In this document: one piece after another, positions 24,710 through 36,590 of the stretch
Numbering within the stretch: the stretch's first letter is position 1
How the letters are laid out: each line of letters starts with the position of its first letter
Assembly: GCF_037975245.1 (NCBI RefSeq)
Contig: NC_092576.1
Coordinates: 23,231,111-23,293,110, forward strand
Direction: 5' to 3'
Length of the DNA stretch: 62,000 nucleotides
From: Apostichopus japonicus
Taxonomy: Eukaryota > Echinodermata > Holothuroidea > Aspidochirotida > Stichopodidae
Notes under the pieces: model-generated
The model's input: the letters and a program-made list of their open reading frames with translations, nothing else
What the model was told of the DNA's origin: nothing
The model's database searches: none
Position numbers and translations under genes: made by a program

Positions 24710-25800
24710 CTGAAGGAAAGTAAAGAATAAATATAATATTAATAATCATATCATAATATCATAAATATCTGTGACTACTGTAGCTACAATAATGTTTATG
24801 AGTTGACTATTTGTTTTATAACTAATGAAGAACTAATGGTTCTGGAGTTGGAGGGGGTTATAATTGGGCCAGTTTAATATTCAAATTAATGTCAAGGTGG
24901 AGGGTTGGGGGGGGGGGGGTTTACGGTTCAGTTGTAACTAATTCTAGTGTAGGATAAGAATGAAACTGTAATAGTATAATAAATAGAGGATTAACCCTGA
25001 CTAGAAATGGGAACCTGAAGGAAAATATATATACTTAATAGAATAAATATAATAATAAACAATAAATAAAGACGTGTTTTGTTGTAATGAGCGTAAGGTG
25101 AGGTCATTTGTTTAGAAAATTAGTGGATTGGGGTATTAGTGAAGAGTACATTAGCTAATATCATTATGGGGTGAAACAGGGGTGTTGTATTTTGAATATG
25201 GATTGCAATATGTCTTTCCGTGTTTAGGGGATTAGTGTGTAGCTAATCTACTAGGCATATACAGAGTTAAATACATTTTGTGGGGGGGGGGGTTGGGGGC
25301 GGGGGTCGGTGTAAAAGTTTAGTGTTTTTGAGGGTTAGTGGGAACCAGAGTAACATACATTCATATTTATAGATTTTTTAATATTATTTTTTATTTTGCG
25401 TATTTTTTATTTCGTTTTGTATAACATTACTAGGTCATGAAAACATAATATGTTGATGTTGTTTAAGAACAGGAGGCTATGTGGTTTCCTTGTTGTGTAG
25501 GCTATGTGATATAACTTATTGTATTGAACCTTGGGGAGTATGGAAGGGTCAGGTGAGGGCCTAATAAATATTCAAGTAAACAGTTTTAAGCATTTTTGGT
25601 TTAAGGTTATTAATTTAAATTAATCACTCTGATACTAAATATTCTACAGGTAGTTGGTTGTTATGTTCGAGGATTTTTCTTTACGTTTACTTTATTAAGT
25701 TAATTTCACTTATAATAATTATTCAGCAAATTTGGATTATATTAATATTTCACAATTGTTTCACTGACATTGTTACATTTTGCACTTATTTATTGATTAA

Positions 25801-25831
<31 letters not shown>

Positions 25832-26227
25832 GGGGGGGGGGGGTGGTCGGGAGAGTTTTAGACATTTTATTCCAAGTTGTAAAAGGACAAAATACCTTTA
25901 ACTCCTTGATGCTACCTGTTATGTGTGTCTAACTTTGAAAAGGCTAAATTTTGTGCAAGTCTGTTGAAAAGTTGCTCATTTTGTATTAACTTTCATGTGT
26001 AAGGAGGGGGGAAGGGGGCGGGCAGTGAAATGAAAATGTTAAGAATTCACTGACTGATTAAAAGACAAACCCTGTATTATTTTAGACAGTATGCAACAAA
26101 AATATTGTGCAGGCGACTTATTGCTGTTTTGAATATAGTTAATATGAGAGGAGGGAGGTGGGGAGGGGAGGGGGTATGTCAGGTTAATTGGAGTTAACTG
26201 AAAATGCAAGTATGTAATTGAACTTAC
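24710..26227 (-). other. Presumed intron between exons E and D
   Basis: AT-rich DNA bounded by the donor of exon D and the acceptor of exon E. It contains G-runs near 24907, 25284 and 25840 and a short (TA)n at about 25799-25822. Confidence 0.5.
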
Positions 26228-26282
26228 ATCAGTGACATTGTATTTGAGATCTGCTCTGGATAATGAAGGTAACAATGCCTGT
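26228..26282 (-). CDS. Candidate host exon D (55 bp)
   Basis: Acceptor ...catgtag, 55-nt exon, donor GTAAGT on the minus strand. Entered in phase 2 (the two leftover bases of exon C plus one) it reads Q-A-L-L-P-S-L-S-R-A-D-L-K-Y-N-V-T-D and exits in phase 0, which is the entry phase of exon E. An alternative acceptor 4 nt downstream also keeps an open frame but would not exit in phase 0. Confidence 0.6.
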
Positions 26283-26960
26283 CTACATGTTTTATGGTGT
26301 ATTGTGCTTGTTAGCATAGTGGCCCTGTGAGGGGGTGGGGGTCCAGAGGGATCAGTTGACTTGTGCTAGGTAATGTTAGGGTTAAGTGCTACAATTTGGC
26401 ATTACATTACTTGAGTTCTGGTTCAAGACATGCTGCCAAACCACATTGCACCATCTTGAATAATTACTGGCGATTATTTTATTTTCTCGTTTTAGTTGAA
26501 TTTAAATTATTTATTATCTTTTAATTTATTATTATCTGTTTAAAGCAATGTTTTTTATTCGAGCATACAGATCAATATTTTATATTTCAATTTCCTTTAT
26601 GTGTAGGTCTCATACTAAGCCAATAAACTAACCGGACATCAGCCATTTAAAGTATCTGAAAACATCTTAGAAATGGAGGATGGTTCAGTAGCTAAGAGTA
26701 ATGTTGTCATTTTCCTTAGCGTACAGTAATCCACTAGCCAGTTTTGTTTGTTTTACCTAGACATTTTTTGGTTAAAATCTCTTATTTTTTTGATCAGATC
26801 ACACCTTATTTAGGATGGTCTGAAATTATCTAATTCTGATGCCAAAAATAATAAACCGGCTCACTATCAAGTCACTGAAATCACCGGGGAGCACAAAGCA
26901 TTATTTTTTTTTCTTGATCTGCTAGTTCTACGTCACCGTATCACTTCAATGTATTCTTAC

Positions 26961-27085
26961 GTCATGCCTACTGTAGATGCTTTCTTCAGGAGTTCAATGG
27001 TTGACTTCTGTGATTCCAGACTGTTTTCGTTAACGATGCCGACATCGTTTGAACACAGCTCTGTAATAGCCTGGATGTCTTCGGC
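26961..27085 (-). CDS. Candidate host exon C (125 bp)
   Basis: Minus strand: acceptor ...ttgcatag, 41 codons plus 2 nt, donor GTAAGA. The frame begins A-E-D-I-Q-A-I-T-E-L-C and ends S-T-I-E-L-L-K-K-A-S-T-V-G-M. It is predicted to be largely helical with a heptad-like E/L/K pattern. Phase 0 entry fits exon B and phase 2 exit fits exon D. The other frames are closed, which supports the reading. Confidence 0.7.
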
Positions 27086-27655
27086 CTATGCAATAAAATG
27101 ACCAAAATTACATAATTTTTAACTTATCTCTTTCCACTCTAAATACCGACACTTTCTGGTTAAAGTCCTTCAAATTCTAATTCGGGTTTTTACTTGTCTG
27201 TGTGCACTCTACCCCCTCATCTCCTACAATGACTAGAGCCTTCCTTTGTTCACCTCTTCCTTAATCTTAGACTCGGTAAAGCTCTTATTTCATATTTTTT
27301 CCACTACTTGTTTGATCTAAAGTCATCACTTTTTAAAGCTGTCAAGGAGCATGAGGATATCCTAAGTCTTCTAATCCATCAAATAATACCTAATAACGTC
27401 ACCCCAGACCCCCCCCCCACCATCTCTCTATTCATATTCCTACCTGACAATTTACCAGAATGGACAACAATTACTGATAAATTTATTTCATTCTAAAAAT
27501 GTTTACAAGAGTTTAAGTCGCATACCACACACTGTGTCAGAGTTGCATCATCGCTTCAACGGGATATTCCACGGTACAATGATATTTACACTAGCAGCTA
27601 AACAGGCTATATGTATTACAAATTATGGGCCATGTTGATCCTTACATACTTTTAC

Positions 27656-27726
27656 CATCCTATCACCAACCTGTTTCCATTTGCCAGACTGTAGATCAAG
27701 TTGACAGGTTGTATCAGGCCAAAGAA
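27656..27726 (-). CDS. Candidate host exon B (71 bp; L-W...L-D-L-Q-S-G-x-W)
   Basis: Minus strand: acceptor ...atatctgaag (weak pyrimidine tract), phase 1 entry, L-W-P-D-T-T-C-Q-LDLQSGKWKQVGDRM, donor GTAAAA with phase 0 exit. It is paralogous to the exon at 17818-17915 (same phases, same L-W start, same LDLQSG core). Exon C follows in phase. The preceding exon should end with one leftover base and was not identified; exon A ends with two. Confidence 0.6.
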
Positions 27727-29113
27727 CTTCAGATATAGAAAATAAAAACAACATTTATATATTACTAGTTGTGCTTACCTACAATAACAAAATAAAACTA
27801 CAATGCTGAAATATTAAATAATTCTCGATTGTTATTTTGTTTTTGTTGATGGACTATTTCTCTATATGCAGCTCTCTTTCTGGTTCATTCATTTTCCAAT
27901 TAGTAAAAAACAAGCAATATTAAAACGTACCGAAGGAACAGGTGTATTAACTACCTTTTAAATGTAGTAGAATACATTGCAATGTTGATAGAAAGGTGTT
28001 TCTTACGTCACTTTGGTATTATTAGTCATTATCAATGAATATTCATCACTAAGATTCGTTGCTTGAACAAACATGTCACAACCCCCCCCCCCCCCCCTCC
28101 GCTCATTTTGCCTAAAGCTTGGACTAATTCGCAGTAGAGTGTAAATTGAATTGAACATATAAAAAACACAGTAAAAAACGTTGAGACTAAGAAATATAGT
28201 AACAATTTAACTTCTCAGTCAAATTTTGTAACATGTCTTTGTTCGTCGTTTCAGCATATTGGTACTGCTTCCACCTACACACATATTACAGAGTCAGTTT
28301 TTACTGAACAATTCATAAAAGAAATGACAAAGGATTGGAACACGTAGAAACATCTCATGTACCCATACACAATGGGATAGGTCCTAACCTTACACGTTCT
28401 TTATGAATGAATGGTTTATTCACAACCACTATCTAGCAGACAACGCAAGAAGTGCACGGCTATGATGGAACCAATTTATGCAAATTTATATAATACATAC
28501 AGTTACAATAATTCTCTCAGAAAAGTTACTCTCCCCTCCGCACCCCCTCCTTCCGCCCTTCAAAACTCTCAATAGTCATATTCAAAAAGCACCCACGCAA
28601 AAAGTGAGCGCCGTTTCACACCTTACATGCTTATTTAAAAAAAAATCCCATTGTGAGCTGTCGCAAATACCTAACCCTTCTTTGCATAGGGGGTTGGGCA
28701 CACAATTAGGATTTGGGGCACTTATCTTGTTAGGGGGTTTATAAAGGTTAGGGACAACTTCTCTATTAGGAAGTTGATTTAGATCAATAGAGAACAAAAT
28801 TTGGAATTGATAATTTTATAAAAATTGCAAATTATATGCAAATTTTAATATGCAAATTAGTTTTAATTGGAAAATACAATAAAATCACTAATGACTTCAA
28901 AATTGACTTCAAATTGTATGATAAAGGTTCTTCTGGGGTTGCTCTTTCAGATGATACCTTATTTTCTGAAATCTGTTGAGGATTGACAGAGTTATGACTG
29001 ATTTCATTTAGTACAAATGATGTTTACTTTGTTTACTTTCGAAAATTACAGCCTAACGTTGGCATAACGTTAGGCCTAGCCTAGCCTTTTTGTAAACAAC
29101 GCTATTGACTTAC

Positions 29114-29244
29114 GATTTCTGGGTCCTCAAAAGGACCGAACCTTGATAAACTGGTTCGACCAGAAGGTCCTGGACCTCATCATGGTATCTGACCAATCGT
29201 CCCACATCTTTAGGGCCTATTGGGCCGTAAATTTGGGCCACGGC
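29114..29244 (-). CDS. Candidate host exon A (131 bp)
   Basis: Minus strand: acceptor ...ctttcaaatag, 43 codons plus 2 nt, donor GTAAGT. The frame starts A-V-A-Q-I-Y-G-P-I-G-P-K-D-V-G, contains Y-H-D-E-V-Q-D-L-L-V-E-P-V and ends Y-Q-G-S-V-L-L-R-T-Q-K. It is bounded by stops on both sides outside the splice sites. It may be an upstream exon of the B-E gene, the G-S-V-L-L-R strand preceding the L-W...SG segment as in TRADD-N-like folds. Its exit phase (2) does not fit exon B directly, so a further exon between 27.7 and 29.1 kb would be needed. Confidence 0.55.
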
Positions 29245-31289
29245 CTATTTGAAAGTGTACCCGTACCTAATTAGTCCATTGAGACTGTACACTAAACATT
29301 CAAAGACAATATTGCGCAAGAACGGCGGTTGCTATCGACTTTACAAAGGAATGCGAGGGCGCTATGCCATAACTATACAAATGTTGCAGTGGCCTAAATA
29401 TCTAAAATAAGAAAAAAAAACCACGTACGTAGGTTGAAGCGTTCGGGAATGAGAATTTTATCAAAAATGAACGGATTTGGACGATTTTGGTGTCAAATTA
29501 CAGGAAATTTCAAGTTCATTTGCATTTTTCTCAGAGCTCTCTATAGATATGTTCCTGAAATGCTCAGAATATGTTCAAAACATGTTAGGGTTTATACCAA
29601 ATATAATGGGGGGGTTTGTTCAACTCTTATTTTCTGTCACGATTTTTATGAAGCGAACATCGATTTTTAGCCAAATTACGTCATTTTCAGATTGACCTTT
29701 GACCTTTGAGCCCCACCCACTAAAAAAAATCACAGTGACCCCCCTTTTCATTTGTTTTATACACAAACGTATGGTCTTAGCTACATTTCAATACCTAAAT
29801 GAATGTTGTAGGATGTAAGATGGCTGAGTACTATTTTTTTTTATAAATTCAATGATTATTTGGGTCGATATCGACCCAAATTGCACATAGGGGGTGATAT
29901 TTGTTTACTCTGTTACTTTTAGTCGTACATAGTGTGCCCAAAAATATTAATCTAGTGATATACATCACTTTAATCCACCCATCATATGTTTAACGACATT
30001 TCTTTACTTCATAACTTTAATCCACTTTCAGAAATTGTTTTAATAGTTGTATACTAGATCCTGTTAAGCCACAAACTGGATATTTGCAAATATGTATTTA
30101 CTGTATATTGCCTTCTATAACTTCTCGGTATATTTACAACAAACGATTTGTAGTATATTATTAGAATATTATGTAATAAAAATATATCAGTTGAACATGT
30201 TCATCGAATGACTCTTAACTTCTTTAGTTATCATACTCTTCGAATAAAAATATATGTAGATAACCAGTAAAGTAACCGATATAGGTTAAAATCGTTGATA
30301 TGATATTGGTTTATACTTCCTAACCCGTTATCATACTTATAAAATAGGTTACCAGATAAAATTCAGAACAGTACAGGATGAGGAAACATTGGTTCATGTT
30401 AAAACTCAAGGAGGAGTGTCACAAAATGTGGTAAATCATTTAAAAATTAAAAGCAAAACATTTTTTAATAAACAATTCATTATAGTCATCCGTACATTGG
30501 CCATATAAAAGAGAAAATGAATTGGCTTAATACGTTTCACTGTTGCCTGGTATTGTTCTCTCCGTTAACGTATAACTTTCAGACACATTGTAAAGTAATT
30601 GTTCTGAAACATAACTGGAACTTTGTTTGTTCAATAACTTTTATGAAAATAATCTTTAAAAGGAAAATAAATGATTAAAATTTTCCAACGTTTTTTTTTA
30701 TCTGCTTTGTTTGCGTTTTTTGTTTGTTTTAACAATCATGAAGTTTAATAAGCTATTTTTATTATTATTATTATTATTATATTTTTAAATACCTAAATAG
30801 GATAAAGCAAAGTTAAAAATAATAATTATAATAAAAGCAATGAGTGCATTGTTCGCACCTCCCATGGGGCTGACAGAACCGAACCCTACATGAAGGACGC
30901 CCCCAACAAATCCACCTCATTCCACCTCCACCTCCAAAAGGGGTGCGAAAAGGGCATACTATACTACTTCATTCCCATGTGAAAACCAATGGTACAAATA
31001 TGTGTTTTAATGAACATTGCTTATAAACTTTCGGAGGAAACAAATCCAACTGGAATTATTGTTTATTAGTACTTAGCAATAACACACACACACACGTCAC
31101 TGTGACATGATATTAAAGTTGAAATCAACCCTGGGGTTTCTAGTGACCTCATAATAGAGACTTATATTCTGATACTCTCTGTGAAATAACAAGTCAACAC
31201 TATATTTCCCCCGAATTTCCAGTGATTTTCTAATGAATTGTTCACATATACTGTGTTGGTGGCCATTACGTAAAAAGGGTGCCTCAAAA
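29245..31289. other. AT-rich DNA, no gene recognised
   Basis: Contains short ORFs (29434-29670 and others) without support, a TGACCTTTGACCT direct repeat near 29694, the palindrome listed separately, and a (TTA)n run near 30763-30781. Confidence 0.4.
29858..29881. repeat. 24-bp perfect palindrome
   Basis: Half-site ATTTGGGTCGAT is followed immediately by its exact complement with no spacer. It is not part of a TIR pair that I can find. Confidence 0.95.
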
Positions 31290-31830
31290 TGACGTCAGCG
31301 AGCCACGTCATAAATTAACCAATTTCCCTACCTGCATATGACTTGTACACTAGATCTTGGAGATTGTTCAGAATTTGATGCAAAATGCCGGAGTGCCAAG
31401 CATTCGGTGGTGTTAACAGGAGCTGGAAGGAAGGAACAAGTAAGGGGAAAACATATTACGTTATTCCTGACGGGAAAAGGTTTCCAGAAAAAAAAGAACG
31501 TACAAAAGGCACAAAAACACCAGACTTGTCCCTCCGTCACAGAAGTGTAACTAGTGTTGACAATACTAGCATCAGAATGCTTATATCTTATGCTAAGTCA
31601 CGTTGCCTCAGTTCTGCACTGTGTATTCAGTCTCGAATTCATGCACTGTGTATTCAGGCTCCAGTTGATAGTAGCCAAGTCCAACTGCATCCAATTAATT
31701 TTTTTTTTCTTCAAAATCCAGAGTCCGGAAAGTCTAGATACTGCTTTAGTTATCCATAATGGCGCGTAAGAAATGTTAGGCTCCGATGGTGTCAATGTGT
31801 TGAAATGCGATATGTGGCTCGCTTACGTCA
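31290..31830. repeat. 17-bp inverted repeat (TGACGTCAGCGAGCCAC) enclosing 0.5 kb
   Basis: Left copy 31290-31306; right copy 31814-31830 is its complement with one mismatch. It encloses the THAP-like ORF. The copies contain TGACGT half-sites. No target-site duplication was seen, so it could be TIRs or a pair of promoter elements. Confidence 0.6.
31385..31759 (+). pseudogene. Damaged THAP-like N-terminus (tentative)
   Basis: The ORF starts M-P-E-C-Q-A-F-G-G-V-N-R, close to the M-P-x-C-x-A-x-x-C-x-N-R start of THAP zinc fingers, followed by a basic G-K-T-Y-Y-x-I-P-D-G-K-R-F-P segment where THAP domains have F-x-x-F-P. The second zinc Cys is Gly here, and the conserved Trp and C-x-x-H-F downstream are absent, so no functional finger is possible. 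THAP fingers occur in P- and Kolobok-type transposases and host factors. The overlapping frame at 31338-31550 is a shadow. Low certainty. Confidence 0.25.
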
Positions 31831-33193
31831 CGAAACAAGCCCAAACTGTCGCAATTAAAAAAAAATGATGAATGCCATGGGTGACAATTAAATCGATTTT
31901 AAGGTTTAAAGAAATGTTTTCAAGCATTTGTGTTGCTTCTGTCGAAAAGAGCGTACTGCAAAACGGTATTCTCTAAGCCGAAAAAGCTAGGGTTTATTTC
32001 TCCTTGAACCTAAAGAGAGAATTCCAACCACAAACTATGAATTCATTTTGGATGAATTGCGACTTATTGAAAGTATGTTAATATTACGTCATATTACTAA
32101 TTTGCAATCTTCACTGTTTGATAATGAAAACAATATTACCTACCAATCAAGATTGCAACACAGGATTTACGTCTTTATGCAAAAGAGATGGCGCTAGTTA
32201 AGTAATAGTTTCCTAAATATATTAAATATTAAGATGGCAATTGTAAGCTTCCGTATGTACATTTTTTAAGAGAGTAGCGACTCAGCTACCAACGTATTCA
32301 GTGGACACGGGCTGCACAAATGCTTGTCGCAGCTGAGTGTTTTGACCCTCTGGACATAGGCAATGATTCACGCAAGCCACCTAGTACCGACCTCTGAACA
32401 ACCGGTATATGATACTATGATTGCGCTCCTAAGATGGTGTTCTTAGAAAACCCGATGACAAATTGAAATACTTGAGCAAAATACAATGAGGACGGGAAGG
32501 GGGGGGGGTGCTGTCTTTAACCACCAATTGAATCGGACACTTAATTGGAAATAAGGGGATACGTTCCATTAGACATAACATGTGTCTGACGTACTATAGG
32601 TCTACAGAAGAACGCATGCAGCATTACAATGCATATATACATAGATCAAACGATACTACCCTTGAAAATGGACTCGTACTTCGCATAACGTACCCCCCCC
32701 CCCCCCTCCACACATGATAACACGATTACATCGTCAATATATTACTGGAGATCAGGACAGGTGGTTGGGAGTGAATCAAGATGTTGGGTTTCGTGCCCAG
32801 GCCATCCACCTTTGGTGGTGTTTAATTTGAGACTACCATGCCAGCCTATGAGACTAGCATACATCCACTCAATTACCAACATGATCCTAGTGAATTGAAT
32901 GCTTAAATTCATTCACATACATGCATCGAAAGGGAACACAAATTAAACATAATTTCGGGTATAACTTGGTGGCCGATATACCGTGCATTGTGTATCTGAT
33001 CACTACATGTATTCTTAACCCAACAAGGACTGCACTGGGTTATCCTTTTGATTATAAAAAAAATAATAATAACAGTTCATGCGTGTAAATCACAGAACTT
33101 CAACATGTGATGAAGTTCGGCCGATCGCAGTACTATAAAACTGGCCAATCTGATGTGCTATATTCCCACCCGTTGTTTATCTGGCTGAAGTTG
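31831..33193. other. No recognised feature; left flank of foldback element 1
   Basis: Holds a C-run near 32692-32706 and a G-run near 32500. No TIRs or exons seen. Confidence 0.4.
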
Positions 33194-33258
33194 GCGAACA
33201 ATAAGAGCGAACAATAGCAGCGAACAATAAGAGCGACCAATAAGGGCGACCAAAAAAT
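33194..33258 (+). repeat. Left tip: five 13-bp tandem repeats (GCGAACAATAAGA)
   Basis: Five contiguous 13-mers of the consensus GCGA(A/C)CAATAAGA, the last decaying into poly-A. The same repeat in opposite orientation forms the right tip. Confidence 0.92.
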
Positions 33259-33764
33259 GCTAGAAAGTGCAAATGATACTACGGAGTTGTGTAGTGGCCT
33301 TTGTAATGGGCCATGTGGCAAAAATGATGTGTTTAAAGCAAATTGAATGATCGAATGCTTTCAATCGATTGTAATTAGGAGGGAAAGACAGGCTTTTGGA
33401 CGTTCCATGCATTAAATAATTTATTATAAGAGATTCAAACCCGACAAACTCGTAATTATGGAACGGGGTATAAAATATCCCCAAAGTCAGGGTATGGCCT
33501 AAGTCATTATCGTGGTAAAGCAAAATTATAGCTCTTAAAATATCAGACCTGCCCCGAATATCAGCGAAAAGCGTAAGTTTAGGGTAAAAGATAACATATT
33601 TGGAAACAAAGCTCAATGGGAAACATGAAGAAGGGTGGGGTGAACGTTAAAGCTGACATTACACTCTACCAAAGTATGCCAACAACCGTGAGGGACGATG
33701 TCGGGCAGGGGGTTATTAACAATTAACTCGGCAACTGAAAGTAAAACGTAGCATATATATACTG
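33259..33764. repeat. Left outer domain of foldback element 1
   Basis: About 500 bp, complementary to 45206-45717 with scattered substitutions and small indels. A minus-strand frame (33260-33616) is shared with the right arm (plus, 45452-45715). The copies differ by several amino-acid-changing substitutions in about 85 codons and the right copy lacks the first part, so there is no sign of protein-level selection. It is unlikely to be a gene. Confidence 0.85.
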
Positions 33765-36590
33765 TTGGCTAACAAATCAAATCTGTAACTCAGTATCATT
33801 GGGGAGCAAAAACGTAGCTGACGTCACCAGCTATCACCCCATACCAACAAACCTCGGGGGACGGTATCATTTAAGGTGTTATTAACACCCAAACTCGACG
33901 CAAAGTCTCATTCACAGTTTATATACGGTTTTTCAACACGATTTTTGGCTAACAAATCAAATCTGTAACTCAGTATCATTGGGGTCCCCATGGTAGCTGA
34001 CGTCACCAGCTATCAACCCATACCAACAAACCTCGGGGGACGGTATCATTTAGGGTGTTATTAACACCCAAACTCGACGCAAAGTATCATCTACAGTTTA
34101 AATAAGGGTTTTTCAACACGATTTTTGGCTAACAAATCAAATCTGTAACTCAGTATCATTGGGGTCCCCAAGGTAGCTGACGTCACCAGCTATCACCCCA
34201 TACCAACAAACCTCGGGGGACGGTATCATTTAAGGTGTTATTAACACCCAAACTCGACGCCAAGTCTCATTCACAGTTTATATACGGTATTTCAACACGA
34301 TTTTTGGCTAACAAATCAAATCTGTAACTCAGTATCATTGGGGTCCCCATAGTAGCTGACGTCACCAGCTATCACCCCATACCAACAAACCTCGGGGGAC
34401 GGTATCATTTAAGGTGTTATAAACACCCAAACTCGACGCAAAGTCTCATTCACAGTTTATATACGGTTTTTCAACACGATTTTTGGCTAACAAATCAAAT
34501 CTGTAACTCAGTATCATTCGGGTCCCCATGGTAGCTGACGTCACCAGCTATCACCCCATACCAACAAACCTCGGGGGACGGTATCATTTAAGGTGTTATA
34601 AACACCCAAACTCGACGCAAAGTCTCATTCACAGTTTATATACGGTTTTTCAACACGATTTTTGGCTAACAAATCAAATCTGTAACTCAGTATCATTCGG
34701 GTCCCCATGGTAGCTGACGTCACCAGCTATCACCCCATACCAACAAACCTCGGGGGACGGTATCATTTAAGGTGTTATAAACACCCAAACTCGACGCAAA
34801 GTCTCATTCACAGTTTATATACGGTTTTTCAACACGATTTTTGGCTAACAAATCAAATCTGTAACTCAGTATCATTGGGGTCCCCAAGGTAGCTGACGTC
34901 ACCAGCTATCACCCCATACCAACAAACCTCGGGGGACGGTATCATTTAAGGTGTTATTAACACCCAAACTCGACGCAAAGTCTCATTCACAGTTTGTATA
35001 CGGTTTTTCAACACGATTTTTGGCTAACAAATCAAATCTGTAACTCAGTATCATTGGGGTCCCCAAAGAAGCTGACGTCACCAGCTATCACCCCATACCA
35101 ACAAACCTCGGGGGACGGTATCATTTAAGGTGTTATTAACACCCAAACTCGACGCAAAGTCTCATTCACAGTCCATATACGGTTTTTCAACACGATTTTT
35201 GGCTAACAAATCAAATCTGTAACTCAGTATCATTCGGGTCCCCATGGTAGCTGACGTCACCAGCTATCACCCCATACCAACAAACCTCGGGGGACGGTAT
35301 CATTTAAGGTGTTATAAACACCCAAACTCGACGCAAAGTCTCATTCACAGTTTATATACGGTTTTTCAACACGATTTTTGGCTAACAAATCAAATCTGTA
35401 ACTCAGTATCATTGGGGTCCCTATGGTAGCTGACGTCACCAGCTATCACTCCATACCAACAAACCTCTGGGGACGGTATCATTTAGGGTGTTATTAACAC
35501 CCAAACTCGACGCAAAGTATCATCTACAGTTTATATACGGTTTTTCAACACGATTTTTGGCTAACAAATCAAATCTGTAACTCAGTATCATTGGGGTCCC
35601 CAAGGTAGCTGACGTCACCAGCTATCACCCCATACCAACAAACCTCGGGGGACGGTATCATTTAAGGTGTTATTAACACCCAAACTCGACGAAAAGTCTC
35701 ATTCACAGTTTATATACGGTTTTTCAACACGATTTTTGGCTAACAAATCAAATCTGTAACTCAGTATCATTGGGGTCCCCATGGTAGCTGACGTCACCCT
35801 CTATCACCCCATACCATCACACCTCGGGGGGCGGTATCATTTAAGGTGTTATTAACACCCAAACTCGACGAAAAGTATCATCTACAGTTTATATACGGTT
35901 TTTCAACACGATTTTTGGCTAACAAATCAAATCTGTAACTCAGTATCATTGGGGTCACCATGGTAGCTGACGTCACCAGCTATCACCCCATACCAACAAA
36001 CCTCGGGGGACGGTATCATTTAGGGTGTTATTAACACCCAAACTCGACGAAAAGTATCATTTACAGTTTACATTCGGTTTTTCAACACGATTTTTGGCTA
36101 ACAAATCAAATCTGTAACTCAGTATCATTGGGGTCCCCAAAGTAGCTGACGTCACCAGCTATCACCCCATACCAACAAACCTCGGGGGACGGTATCATTT
36201 AGGGTGTTATTAACACCCAAACTCGACGAAAAGTATCATCTACAGTTTAAATACGGTTTTTCAACACGATTTTTTGCTAACAAATCAAATCTGTAACTCA
36301 GTATCATTGGGGTCCCCATGGTAGCTGACGTCACCAGCTATCACCCCATACCAACAAACCTCGGGGGACGGCATCATTTAGGGTGTTTTTAACACCCAAA
36401 CTCGACGAAAAGTATCATTTACAGTTTATATACCGTTTCTTAACACGATTTTTTGCTAATAAATCAAATCTGTAACTCAGTATCATTGGGGAGCAAAAAC
36501 GTAGCTGACGTCACCCTCTACCACCCCTTAGCAACAATCCTCGGGGGACGGTATCATTTAGGGTGTTATTAACACCTAAACTCGACGCAA
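33765..36590 (+). repeat. Tandem array, 16 units of 179 bp, each with TGACGTCA
   Basis: Sixteen units were counted by the invariant GCTGACGTCACC core. Each unit contains GGCTAACAAATCAAATCTG, a GGGGTCCCCA-type palindrome (variable), TGACGTCA, CCTCGGGGGACGGTATC and GGTGTTATTAACACC. The outermost and innermost units are the most diverged. ORFs of 61 codons repeating every 179 bp (for example from 34528, 34707 and 35244) are by-products. Confidence 0.95.
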
